The notes under the pieces are model-generated. The model did no database searches and was not told the origin of the DNA. It saw only the letters and a list, made by a program, of their open reading frames with translations. Below, one piece after another: positions 51,901-64,000 of a stretch of DNA of 64,000 nt; the first letter of the stretch is position 1, and every line of letters begins with the position of its first letter. Origin of the DNA: Acanthosoma haemorrhoidale (Eukaryota > Arthropoda > Insecta > Hemiptera > Acanthosomatidae); the NCBI GenBank assembly GCA_930367205.1, contig OV884012.1, forward strand, positions 38,021,520 through 38,085,519, in the 5' to 3' direction. Position numbers and translations under genes: made by a program.

Positions 51901-54900
51901 TTTAGTATCCTTTTTAAATGAAGGGGCAACGAGGGTTTTTGGAAGATAATTATTATACTAGTGGAGATATCGAACTGTAAACAGTTAGAAACTGTTTAGA
52001 ATGTCCTTCTTTATAAATGGTGAAAGTTTCTGCAAAAAACAGAAAATTGATGTTTTGAGAAAAAAACAAAGTCTAATACATGCATTTTTTTTTACCTAAA
52101 AAAAAAAAGGTCTATGATTTCTTCTATATTGACGTCCTTGATGCAGTTTTTCATCCTGAATCCAATGGTGGTATTAGTTTTTAAATATCCCCAATACTTA
52201 AGGAGATATCACGGTTTAAAGATAGTGTGTATTGCGGGTTTAGTATCCTTTTTAAATGAAGGGGCAACGAGGGTTTTTGGAAGATAATTATTAAACTAGT
52301 GGAGATATCGAACTGTATACAGTTAGAAACTGTTTAGAATGTCCTTCTTTACAAATGGTGAAAGTTTCTGCAAAAAACAGAACATTGATGTTTTGAGAAA
52401 AAAACAAAGTCTAATACATGAATTTTTTTTTACCTAAAAAAAAAAATGGTCTTTGATTTCTTTTATATTGACGTCCTTGATGCAGTTTTTCATCCTGAAT
52501 CCAATGGTGGTATTAGTTTTTAAATATCCCCAATACTTAAGGAGATATCACGGTTTAAAGATAGTGTGTATTGCGGTTTAGGTATCCTTTTTAAATGAAG
52601 GGGCAACCAGGGTTTTTGGAAGATAATTATTATACTAGTGGAGATATCGAACTGTAAACAGTTAGAAACTGTTTAGACTGTCCTTCTTTATAAATGGTGA
52701 AAGTTTCTGCAAAAAACAGAACATTGATGTTTTGAAAAAAAAACAAAGTCTAATACATGCATTTTTTTTTTACCTAAAAAAAAAAAGGTCTTTGATTTCT
52801 TTTATATTGACGTCCTTGATGCAGTTTTTCATCCTGAATCCAATGGTGGTATTAGTTTTTAAATATCCCCAATACTTAAGGAGATATCACGGTTTAAAGA
52901 TAGTGTGTATTGCGGGTTTAGTATTCTTTTTAAATGAAGGGGCAACGAGGGTTTTTGGAAGATAATTATTAAACTAGTGGAGATATCGAACTGTAAACAG
53001 TTAGAAACTGTTTAGAATGTCCTTCTTTATAAATGGTGAAAGTTTCTGCAAAAAATAGAACATTGATGTTTTGAGAAAAAAACAAAGTCTAATACATGAA
53101 TTTTTTTTTACCTAAAAAAAAAAAGGTCTTTGATTTCTTTTATATTGACGTCCTTGATGCAGTTTTTCATCCTGAATCTAATGGTGGTATTAGTTTTTAA
53201 ATATCCCCAATACTTAAGGAGATATCACGGTTTAAAGATAGTGTGTATTGCGGGTTTAGTATCCTTTTTAAATGAAGGGGCAACGAGGGTTTTTAAAAGA
53301 TAATTATTAAACTAGTGGAGATATCGAACTGTAAACAGTTAGAAACTGTTTAGAATGTCTTTCTTTATAAATAGTGAAAGTTTCTGCAAAAAACAGAACA
53401 TTGATGTTTTGAGAAAAAAACAAAGTCTAATACATGCATTTTTTTTTTACCTAAAAAAAAAAAGGTCTTTGATTTCTTTTATATTGACGTCCTTGATGCA
53501 GTTTTTCATCCTGAATCCAATGGTGGTATTAGTTTTTAAATATCCCCAATACTTAAGGAGATATCACGGTTTAAAGATAGTGTGTATTGCGGGTTTAGTA
53601 TCCTTTTTAAATGAAGGTGCAACGAGGGTTTTTGGAAGATAATTATTATACTAGTGGAGATATCGAACTGTAAACAGTTAGAAACTGTTTAGAATGTCCT
53701 TCTTTATAAATGGTGAAAGTTTCTGCAAAAAACAGAAAATTGATGTTTTGAGAAAAAAACAAAGTCTAATACATGCATTTTTTTTTACCTAAAAAAAAAA
53801 AGGTCTATGATTTCTTTTATATTGACGTCCTTGATGCAGTTTTTCATCCTGAATCCAATGGTGGTATTAGTTTTTAAATATCTCCAATACTTAAGGAGAT
53901 ATCACGGTTTAAAGATAGTGTGTATTGCGGGTTTAGTATCCTTTTTAAATGAAGGTGCAACGAGGGTTTTTGGAAGATAATTATTAAACTAGTGGAGATA
54001 TCGAACTGTAAACAGTTAAAAACTGTTTAGAAAGTCCTTCTTTATAAATGGTGAAAGTTTCTGCAAAAAACAGAACATTGATGTTTTGAGAAAAAAACAA
54101 AGTCTAATCATGAATTTTTTTTTAACTAAAAAAAAAAATGGTCTTTGATTTCTTTTATATTGACGTCCTTGATGCAGTTTTTCATCCTGAATCCAATGGT
54201 GGTATTAGTTTTTAAATATCCCCAATACTTAAGGAGATATCACGGTTTAAAGATAGTGTGTATTGCGGGTTTAGTATCCTTTTTAAATGAAGGGGCAACG
54301 AGGGTTTTTGGAAGATAATTATTAAACTAGTGGAGATATCGAACTGTATACAGTTAGAAACTGTTTAGAATGTCCTTCTTTATAAATGGTGAAAGTTTCT
54401 GCAAAAAACAGAACATTGATGTTTTGAGAAAAAAACAAAGTCTAATACATGAATTTTTTTTTACCTAAAAAAAAAAATGGTCTTTGATTTCTTTTATATT
54501 GACGTCCTTGATGCAGTTTTTCATCCTGAATCCAATGGTGGTATTAGTTTTTAAATATCCCCAATACTTAAGGAGATATCGCGGTTTAAAGATAGTGTGT
54601 ATTGCGGGTTTAGTATCCTTTTTAAATGAAGGGGCAACGAGGGTTTTTGGAAGATAATTATTAAACTAGTGGAGATATCGAACTGTATACAGTTAGAAAC
54701 TGTTTAGAATGTCCTTCTTTACAAATGGTGAAAGTTTCTGCAAAAAACAGAACATTGATGTTTTGAGAAAAAAACAAAGTCTAATACATGAATTTTTTTT
54801 TACCTAAAAAAAAAAAGGTCTTTGATTTCTTTTATATTGACGTCCTTGATGCAGTTTTTCATCCTGAATCCAATGGTGGTATTAGTTTTTAAATATCCCC

Positions 54901-56710
54901 AATACTTAAGGAGATATCACGGTTTAAAGATAGTGTGTATTGCGGGTTTAGTATCCTTTTTAAATGAAGGGGCAACGACGGTTTTTGGAAGATAATTATT
55001 AAACTAGTGGAGATATCGAACTGTAAACAGTTAAAAACTGTTTAGAAAGTCCTTCTTTATAAATGGTGAAAGTTTCTGCAAAAAACAGAACATTGATGTT
55101 TTGAGAAAAAAACAAAGTCTAATCATGAATTTTTTTTTAACTAAAAAAAAAAATGGTCTTTGATTTCTTTTATATTGACGTCCTTGATGCAGTTTTTCAT
55201 CCTGAATCCAATGGTGGTATTAGTTTTTAAATATCCCCAATACTTAAGGAGATATCACGGTTTAAAGATAGTGTGTATTGCGGGTTTAGTATCCTTTTTA
55301 AATGAAGGGGCAACGAGGGTTTTTGGAAGATAATTATTAAACTAGTGGAGATATCGAACTGTATACAGTTAGAAACTGTTTAGAATGTCCTTCTTTACAA
55401 ATGGTGAAAGTTTCTGCAAAAAACAGAACATTGATGTTTTGAGAAAAAAACAAAGTCTAATACATGAATTTTTTTTTACCTAAAAAAAAAAAAGGTCTTT
55501 GATTTCTTTTATATTGACGTCCTTGATGCAGTTTTTCATCCTGAATCCAATGGTGGTATTAGTTTTTAAATATCCCCAATACTTAAGGAGATATCACGGT
55601 TTAAAGATAGTGTGTATTGCGGGTTTAGTATCCTTTTTAAATGAAGGGGCAACGAGGGTTTTTGGAAGATAATTATTATACTAGTGGAGATATCGAACTG
55701 TAAACAGTTAGAAACTGTTTAGAATGTCCTTCTTTATAAATGGTGAAAGTTTCTGCAAAAAACAGAAAATTGATGTTTTGAGAAAAAAACAAAGTCTAAT
55801 ACATGCATTTTTTTTTACCTAAAAAAAAAAAGGTCTATGATTTCTTTTATATTGACGTCCTTGATGCAGTTTTTCATCCTGAATCCAATGGTGGTATTAG
55901 TTTTTAAATATCCCCAATACTTAAGGAGATATCACGGTTTAAAGATAGTGTGTATTGCGGGTTTAGTATCCTTTTTAAATGAAGGGGCAACGAGGGTTTT
56001 TGGAAGATAATTATTAAACTAGTGGAGATATCGAACTGTATACAGTTAGAAACTGTTTAGAATGTCCTTCTTTATAAATGGTGAAAGTTTCTGCAAAAAA
56101 CAGAACATTGATGTTTTGAGAAAAAAACAAAGTCTAATACATGAATTTTTTTTTACCTAAAAAAAAAAATGGTCTTTGATTTCTTTTATATTGACGTCCT
56201 TGATGCAGTTTTTCATCCTGAATCCAATGGTGGTATTAGTTTTTAAATATCCCCAATACTTAAGGAGATATCACGGTTTAAAGATAGTGTGTATTGCGGT
56301 TTAGGTATCCTTTTTAAATGAAGGGGCAACCAGGGTTTTTGGAAGATAATTATTAAACTAGTGGAGATATCGAACTGTAAACAGTTAGAAACTGTTTAGA
56401 CTGTCCTTCTTTATAAATGGTGAAAGTTTCTGCAAAAAACAGAACATTGATGTTTTGAAAAAAAAACAAAGTCTAATACATGCATTTTTTTTTTACCTAA
56501 AAAAAAAAAGGTCTTTGATTTCTTTTATATTGACGTCCTTGATGCAGTTTTTCATCCTGAATCCAATGGTGGTATTAGTTTTTAAATATCCCCAATACTT
56601 AAGGAGATATCACGGTTTAAAGATAGTGTGTATTGCGGGTTTAGTATTCTTTTTAAATGAAGGGGCAACGAGGGTTTTTGGAAGATAATTATTAAACTAG
56701 TGGAGATATC
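48924..56710 (+). repeat. Right-domain unit U6, 23 monomers (7,787 bp)
   Basis: Opens like U5, and no further KEK marker monomer occurs for 7,787 bp. Inside it the GCGGTTTAGGTATCC/AACCAGGG marker recurs at about 52,573 and 56,296, and the TTTTTAAAAGATAA marker at about 53,291. It is therefore probably two or more shorter units in which the marker monomer was lost. Confidence 0.78.
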
Positions 56711-59078
56711 GAACTGTAAACAGTTAGAAACTGTTTAGAATGTCCTTCTTTATAAATGGTGAAAGTTTCTGCAAAAAATAGAACATTGATGTTTTGAGAA
56801 AAAAACAAAGTCTAATACATGCATTTTTTTTTTTCCTAAAAGAAAAAAGGTCTTTGATTTCTTTTATATTGACGTCCTTGATGCAGTTTTTCATCCTGAA
56901 TCTAATGGTGGTATTAGTTTTTAAATATCCCCAATACTTAAGGAGATATCACGGTTTAAAGATAGTGTGTATTGCGGGTTTAGTATCCTTTTTAAATGAA
57001 GGGGCAACGAGGGTTTTTAAAAGATAATTATTAAACTAGTGGAGATATCGAACTGTAAACAGTTAGAAACTGTTTAGAATGTCTTTCTTTATAAATAGTG
57101 AAAGTTTCTGCAAAAAACAGAACATTGATGTTTTGAGAAAAAAACAAAGTCTAATACATGCATTTTTTTTTTACCTAAAAAAAAAAAGGTCTTTGATTTC
57201 TTTTATATTGACGTCCTTGATGCAGTTTTTCATCCTGAATCCAATGGTGGTATTAGTTTTTAAATATCTCCAATACTTAAGGAGATATCACGGTTTAAAG
57301 ATAGTGTGTATTGCGGGTTTAGTATCCTTTTTAAATGAAGGTGCAACGAGGGTTTTTGGAAGATAATTATTATACTAGTGGAGATATCGAACTGTAAACA
57401 GTTAGAAACTGTTTAGAATGTCCTTCTTTATAAATGGTGAAAGTTTCTGCAAAAAACAGAAAATTGATGTTTTGAGAAAAAAACAAAGTCTAATACATGC
57501 ATTTTTTTTTACCTAAAAAAAAAAAGGTCTATGATTTCTTTTATATTGACGTCCTTGATGCAGTTTTTCATCCTGAATCCAATGGTGGTATTAGTTTTTA
57601 AATATCCCCAATACTTAAGGAGATATCACGGTTTAAAGATAGTGTGTATTGCGGGTTTAGTATCCTTTTTAAATGAAGGGGCAACGAGGGTTTTTGGAAG
57701 ATAATTATTAAACTAGTGGAGATATCGAACTGTATACAGTTAGAAACTGTTTAGAATGTCCTTCTTTATAAATGGTGAAAGTTTCTGCAAAAAACAGAAC
57801 ATTGATGTTTTGAGAAAAAAACAAAGTCTAATACATGAATTTTTTTTTACCTAAAAAAAAAAATGGTCTTTGATTTCTTTTATATTGACGTCCTTGATGC
57901 AGTTTTTCATCCTGAATCCAATGGTGGTATTAGTTTTTAAATATCCCCAATACTTAAGGAGATATCGCGGTTTAAAGATAGTGTGTATTGCGGGTTTAGT
58001 ATCCTTTTTAAATGAAGGGGCAACGAGGGTTTTTGGAAGATAATTATTAAACTAGTGGAGATATCGAACTGTATACAGTTAGAAACTGTTTAGAATGTCC
58101 TTCTTTACAAATGGTGAAAGTTTCTGCAAAAAACAGAACATTGATGTTTTGAGAAAAAAACAAAGTCTAATACATGAATTTTTTTTTACCTAAAAAAAAA
58201 AAGGTCTTTGATTTCTTTTATATTGACGTCCTTGATGCAGTTTTTCATCCTGAATCCAATGGTGGTATTAGTTTTTAAATATCCCCAATACTTAAGGAGA
58301 TATCACGGTTTAAAGATAGTGTGTATTGCGGGTTTAGTATCCTTTTTAAATGAAGGGGCAACGACGGTTTTTGGAAGATAATTATTAAACTAGTGGAGAT
58401 ATCGAACTGTAAACAGTTAAAAACTGTTTAGAAAGTCCTTCTTTATAAATGGTGAAAGTTTCTGCAAAAAACAGAACATTGATGTTTTGAGAAAAAAACA
58501 AAGTCTAATCATGAATTTTTTTTAACTAAAAAAAAAAATGGTCTTTGATTTCTTTTATATTGACGTCCTTGATGCAGTTTTTCATCCTGAATCCAATGGT
58601 GGTATTAGTTTTTAAATATCCCCAATACTTAAGGAGATATCACGGTTTAAAGATAGTGTGTATTGCGGGTTTAGTATCCTTTTTAAATGAAGGGGCAACG
58701 AGGGTTTTTGGAAGATAATTATTAAACTAGTGGAGATATCGAACTGTATACAGTTAGAAACTGTTTAGAATGTCCTTCTTTACAAATGGTGAAAGTTTCT
58801 GCAAAAAACAGAACATTGATGTTTTGAGAAAAAAACAAAGTCTAATACATGAATTTTTTTTTACCTAAAAAAAAAAAGGTCTTTGATTTCTTTTATATTG
58901 ACGTCCTTGATGCAGTTTTTCATCCTGAATCCAATGGTGGTATTAGTTTTTAAATATCCCCAATACTTAAGGAGATATCACGGTTTAAAGATAGTGTGTA
59001 TTGCGGGTTTAGTATTCTTTTTAAATGAAGGGGCAACGAGGGTTTTTGGAAGATAATTATTAAACTAGTGGAGATATC
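56711..59078 (+). repeat. Right-domain unit U7, 7 monomers (2,368 bp)
   Basis: Starts with the KEK marker joined to a left half with AAAAAATAGAAC and ends before the next marker at 59,079. It holds the rare AACGACGGTTTTTGG change at about 58,361, also present at about 54,975 in U6, exactly 3,386 bp (10 monomers) away. Confidence 0.82.
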
Positions 59079-62000
59079 GAACTGTAAACAGTTAGAAACT
59101 GTTTAGAATGTCCTTCTTTATAAATGGTGAAAGTTTCTGCAAAAAATAGAACATTGATGTTTTGAGAAAAAAACAAAGTCTAATACATGCATTTTTTTTT
59201 TTCCTAAAAGAAAAAAGGTCTTTGATTTCTTTTATATTGACGTCCTTGATGCAGTTTTTCATCCTGAATCTAATGGTGGTATTAGTTTTTAAATATCCCC
59301 AATACTTAAGGAGATATCACGGTTTAAAGATAGTGTGTATTGCGGGTTTAGTATCCTTTTTAAATGAAGGGGCAACGAGGGTTTTTGGAAGATAATTATT
59401 AAACTAGTGGAGATATCGAACTGTAAACAGTTAGAAACTGTTTAGAATGTCTTTCTTTATAAATAGTGAAAGTTTCTGCAAAAAACAGAACATTGATGTT
59501 TTGAGAAAAAAACAAAGTCTAATACATGCATTTTTTTTTTACCTAAAAAAAAAAAGGTCTTTGATTTCTTTTATATTGACGTCCTTGATGCAGTTTTTCA
59601 TCCTGAATCCAATGGTGGTATTAGTTTTTAAATATCTCCAATACTTAAGGAGATATCACGGTTTAAAGATAGTGTGTATTGCGGGTTTAGTATCCTTTTT
59701 AAATGAAGGTGCAACGAGGGTTTTTGGAAGATAATTATTAAACTAGTGGAGATATCGAACTGTAAACAGTTAAAAACTGTTTAGAAAGTCCTTCTTTATA
59801 AATGGTGAAAGTTTCTGCAAAAAACAGAACATTGATGTTTTGAGAAAAAAACAAAGTCTAATCATGAATTTTTTTTTACCTAAAAAAAAAAATGGTCTTT
59901 GATTTCTTTTATATTGACGTCCTTGATGCAGTTTTTCATCCTGAATCCAATGGTGGTATTAGTTTTTAAATATCTCCAATACTTAAGGAGATATCACGGT
60001 TTAAAGATAGTGTGTATTGCGGGTTTAGTATCCTTTTTAAATGAAGGTGCAACGAGGGTTTTTGGAAGATAATTATTAAATTAGTGGAGATATCGAACTG
60101 TAAACAGTTAAAAACTGTTTAGAAAGTCCTTCTTTATAAATGGTGAAAGTTTCTGCAAAAAACAGAACATTGATGTTTTGAGAAAAAAACAAAGTCTAAT
60201 CATGAATTTTTTTTTACCTAAAAAAAAAAATGGTCTTTGATTTCTTTTATATTGACGTCCTTGATGCAGTTTTTCATCCTGAATCCAATGGTGGTATTAG
60301 TTTTTAAATATCTCCAATACTTAAGGAGATATCACGGTTTAAAGATAGTGTGTATTGCGGGTTTAGTATCCTTTTTAAATGAAGGTGCAACGAGGGTTTT
60401 TGGAAGATAATTATTAAACTAGTGGAGATATCGAACTGTAAACAGTTAAAAACTGTTTAGAAAGTCCTTCTTTATAAATGGTGAAAGTTTCTGCAAAAAA
60501 CAGAACATTGATGTTTTGAGAAAAAAACAAAGTCTAATCATGAATTTTTTTTTAACTAAAAAAAAAAATGGTCTTTGATTTCTTTTATATTGACGTCCTT
60601 GATGCAGTTTTTCATCCTGAATCCAATGGTGGTATTAGTTTTTAAATATCCCCAATACTTAAGGAGATATCACGGTTTAAAGATAGTGTGTATTGCGGGT
60701 TTAGTATCCTTTTTAAATGAAGGGGCAACGAGGGTTTTTGGAAGATAATTATTAAACTAGTGGAGATATCGAACTGTAAACAGTTAAAAACTGTTTAGAA
60801 AGTCCTTCTTTATAAATGGTGAAAGTTTCTGCAAAAAACAGAACATTGATGTTTTGAGAAAAAAACAAAGTCTAATCATGAATTTTTTTTTAACTAAAAA
60901 AAAAAATGGTCTTTGATTTCTTTTATATTGACGTCCTTGATGCAGTTTTTCATCCTGAATCCAATGGTGGTATTAGTTTTTAAATATCCCCAATACTTAA
61001 GGAGATATCACGGTTTAAAGATAGTGTGTATTGCGGGTTTAGTATCCTTTTTAAATGAAGGGGCAACGAGGGTTTTTGGAAGATAATTATTAAACTAGTG
61101 GAGATATCGAACTGTATACAGTTAGAAACTGTTTAGAATGTCCTTCTTTACAAATGGTGAAAGTTTCTGCAAAAAACAGAACATTGATGTTTTGAGAAAA
61201 AAACAAAGTCTAATACATGAATTTTTTTTTACCTAAAAAAAAAAAAGGTCTTTGATTTCTTTTATATTGACGTCCTTGATGAAGTTTTTCATCCTGAATC
61301 CAATGGTGGTATTAGTTTTTAAATATCCCCAATACTTAAGGAGATATCACGGTTTAAAGATAGTGTGTATTGCGGGTTTAGTATCCTTTTTAAATGAAGG
61401 GGCAACGAGGGTTTTTGGAAGATAATTATTATACTAGTGGAGATATCGAACTGTAAACAGTTAGAAACTGTTTAGAATGTCCTTCTTTATAAATGGTGAA
61501 AGTTTCTGCAAAAAACAGAAAATTGATGTTTTGAGAAAAAAACAAAGTCTAATACATGCATTTTTTTTTACCTAAAAAAAAAAAGGTCTATGATTTCTTT
61601 TATATTGACGTCCTTGATGCAGTTTTTCATCCTGAATCCAATGGTGGTATTAGTTTTTAAATATCCCCAATACTTAAGGAGATATCGCGGTTTAAAGATA
61701 GTGTGTATTGCGGGTTTAGTATCCTTTTTAAATAAAGGGGCAACGAGGGTTTTTGGAAGATAATTATTAAACTAGTGGAGATATCGAACTGTAAACAGTT
61801 AAAAACTGTTTAGAAAGTCCTTCTTTATAAATGGTGAAAGTTTCTGCAAAAAACAGAACATTGATGTTTTGAGAAAAAAACAAAGTCTAATCATGAATTT
61901 TTTTTTACCTAAAAAAAAAAATGGTCTTTGATTTCTTTTATATTGACGTCCTTGATGCAGTTTTTCATCCTGAATCCAATGGTGGTATTAGTTTTTAAAT

Positions 62001-64000
62001 ATCCCCAATACTTAAGGAGATATCACGGTTTAAAGATAGTGTGTATTGCGGGTTTAGTATCCTTTTTAAATGAAGGGGCAACGAGGGTTTTGGTAGATAA
62101 TTATTAAACTAGTGGAGATATCGAACTGTAAACAGTTAAAAACTGTTTAGAAAGTCCTTCTTTATAAATGGTGAAAGTTTCTGCAAAAAACAGAACATTG
62201 ATGTTTTGAGAAAAAAACAAAGTCTAATCATGAATTTTTTTTTACCTAAAAAAAAAAATGGTCTTTGATTTCTTTTATATTGACGTCCTTGATGCAGTTT
62301 TTCATCCTGAATCCAATGGTGGTATTAGTTTTTAAATATCCCCAATACTTAAGGAGATATCACGGTTTAAAGATAGTGTGTATTGCGGGTTTAGTATCCT
62401 TTTTAAATGAAGGGGCAACGAGGGTTTTGGTAGATAATTATTAAACTAGTGGAGATATCGAACTGTAAACAGTTAGAAACTGTTTAGACTGTCCTTCTTT
62501 ATAAATGGTGAAAGTTTCTGCAAAAAACAGAACATTGATGTTTTGAGAAAAAAACAAAGTCTAATACATGCATTTTTTTTTTACCTAAAAAAAAAAAAGG
62601 TCTTTGATTTCTTTTATATTGACGTCTTTGATGCAGGTTTTCATCCTGAATCCAATGGTGGTATTAGTTTTTAAATATCTCCAATACTTAAGGAGATATC
62701 ACGGTTTAAAGATAGTGTGTATTGCGGGTTTAGTATCCTTTTTAAATGAAGGTGCAACGAGGGTTTTTGGAAGATAATTATTATACTAGTGGAGATATCG
62801 AACTGTAAACAGTTAGAAACTGTTTAGAATGTCCTTCTTTATAAATGGTGAAAGTTTCTGCAAAAAACAGAACATTGATGTTTTGAGAAAAAAACAAAGT
62901 CTAATACATGCATTTTTTTTTACCTAAAAAAAAAAAGTTCTATGATTTCTTTTATATTGACGTCCTTGATGCAGTTTTTCATCCTGAATCCAATGGTGGT
63001 ATTAGTTTTTAAATATCCCCAATACTTAAGGAGATATCACGGTTTAAAGATAGTGTGTATTGCGGGTTTAGTATCCTTTTTAAATGAAGGGGCAACGAGG
63101 GTTTTTGGAAGATAATTATTAAACTAGTGGAGATATCGAACTGTATACAGTTAGAAACTGTTTAGAATGTCCTTCTTTATAAATGGTGAAAGTTTCTGCA
63201 AAAAACAGAACATTGATGTTTTGAGAAAAAAACAAAGTCTAATACATGAATTTTTTTTTACCTAAAAAAAAAAATGGTCTTTGATTTCTTTTATATTGAC
63301 GTCCTTGATGCAGTTTTTCATCCTGAATCCAATGGTGGTATTAGTTTTTAAATATCCCCAATACTTAAGGAGATATCGCGGTTTAAAGATAGTGTGTATT
63401 GCGGGTTTAGTATCCTTTTTTAAATGAAGGGGCAACGAGGGTTTTTGGAAGATAATTATTAAACTAGTGGAGATATCGAACTGTATACAGTTAGAAACTG
63501 TTTAGAATGTCCTTCTTTACAAATGGTGAAAGTTTCTGCAAAAAACAGAACATTGATGTTTTGAGAAAAAAACAAAGTCTAATACATGAATTTTTTTTTA
63601 CCTAAAAAAAAAAAAGGTCTTTGATTTCTTTTATATTGACGTCCTTGATGCAGTTTTTCATCCTGAATCCAATGGTGGTATTAGTTTTTAAATATCCCCA
63701 ATACTTAAGGAGATATCACGGTTTAAAGATAGTGTGTATTGCGGGTTTAGTATCCTTTTTAAATGAAGGGGCAACGAGGGTTTTTGGAAGATAATTATTA
63801 AACTAGTGGAGATATCGAACTGTAAACAGTTAGAAACTGTTTAGAATGTCCTTCTTTATAAATGGTGAAAGTTTCTGCAAAAAACAGAACATTGATGTTT
63901 TGAGAAAAAAACAAAGTCTAATACATGCATTTTTTTTTACCTAAAAAAAAAAAGGTCTATGATTTCTTTTATATTGACGTCCTTGATGCAGTTTTTCATC
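59079..64000 (+). repeat. Right-domain unit U8, incomplete at the window end
   Basis: Begins with the marker monomer, followed by S and a run of K monomers. From about 62.0 kb variants of the left domain return (GTTTTGGTAGATAA at about 62,088 and 62,424, GTCTTTGATGCAGG at about 62,624), resembling 15.4-16.5 kb and 22.5-23.5 kb. It continues beyond the window. A single extra T occurs at about 63,421. Confidence 0.8.

Larger units (their letters stand above)
2114..64000 (+). repeat. Tandem satellite array, about 338-bp monomer, head to tail
   Basis: A single monomer of 337-339 bp repeats in one orientation from here to the end of the window, roughly 180 copies, and continues past it. A convenient boundary is the word GAACTGTA, which begins monomers at, for example, 18,123 and 18,462. 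Landmarks in order are a dyad-rich start, a T-tract/A-tract pair, a central part with TCATCCTGAATCC, a second dyad, GTGTGTATTGCGGG, and an ATAATTATTAAACTAGTGG end. Monomers differ by a small set of substitutions and 1-2 bp indels that recur in linked combinations, and they are very similar overall. Interruptions are the three 119-bp inserts near the left end. No telomere repeat, other transposon or gene was seen inside. Confidence 0.98.

Noticed and set aside
3116..59734. Repeated plus-strand ORFs of 61-95 codons as a tandem gene family
   Set aside because: They follow the satellite period exactly, depend on A-tract length, are broken in many monomers, have no recognisable domain, and show no sign of codon-level selection.
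2114..64000. CRISPR array or phage-type repeat
   Set aside because: The repeat is a contiguous 338-bp monomer without unique spacers, beside eukaryotic retrotransposons; nothing prokaryotic is present.
2114..64000. CENP-B box
   Set aside because: I looked for the TTCG....A..CGGG core on both strands of the monomer and found no match. CGGG occurs only within TTGCGGGTTTAG, without the rest.

Overview
The window is eukaryotic repeat DNA and holds no intact gene. Bases 1 to about 2,077 carry two broken non-LTR retrotransposon reverse transcriptases, both on the minus strand and both resembling the Jockey group. From about 2,114 to the last base there is one unbroken, AT-rich tandem satellite with a unit of about 338 bp (337-339), roughly 180 units in all, in a single orientation. 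Jockey-like elements beside a long homogeneous AT-rich satellite suggest an animal, most likely an arthropod, in pericentromeric or other constitutive heterochromatin. The sequence alone does not fix the species or show centromere function.

Layout. 1-730: RT fragment 1, running off the left edge, with an in-frame stop in the motif B region. 731-1,011: a 26-nt poly(A) tail (T on the plus strand) and the 3' UTR of element 2. 1,012-2,077: RT fragment 2, frameshifted just upstream of the motif A aspartate and cut off at its 5' end. 2,078-2,113: a short AT-rich junction containing a near-perfect palindrome. 2,114-5,614: the array edge, where a unit with a private 119-bp insert recurs every 1,473 bp. 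5,954-11,020: a four-monomer higher-order repeat (HOR) of 1,351 bp, with one three-monomer copy of 1,014 bp. 11,021-27,596: a mosaic of monomer families with segmental copies at several offsets. 28,952-64,000: a second domain with variant markers not seen further left. It is built of units of 7 to 23 monomers that each begin with the same marker monomer, and it contains an 8,124-bp offset duplication.

The biology visible here is turnover of DNA rather than a gene system. Monomer families can be told apart by linked small variants, and these expose hybrid monomers where recombination joined two families. Each monomer also carries clustered dyads: an 8+8 inverted repeat with a 3-bp spacer, an overlapping palindrome that is a perfect 14-mer in one family, an 8+8 inverted repeat with a 9-bp loop, and a T-tract/A-tract foldback. 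Short open frames of 61-95 codons recur in many monomers. They are best explained as a by-product of the repeated sequence, because A-tract length changes shift the frame between monomers.
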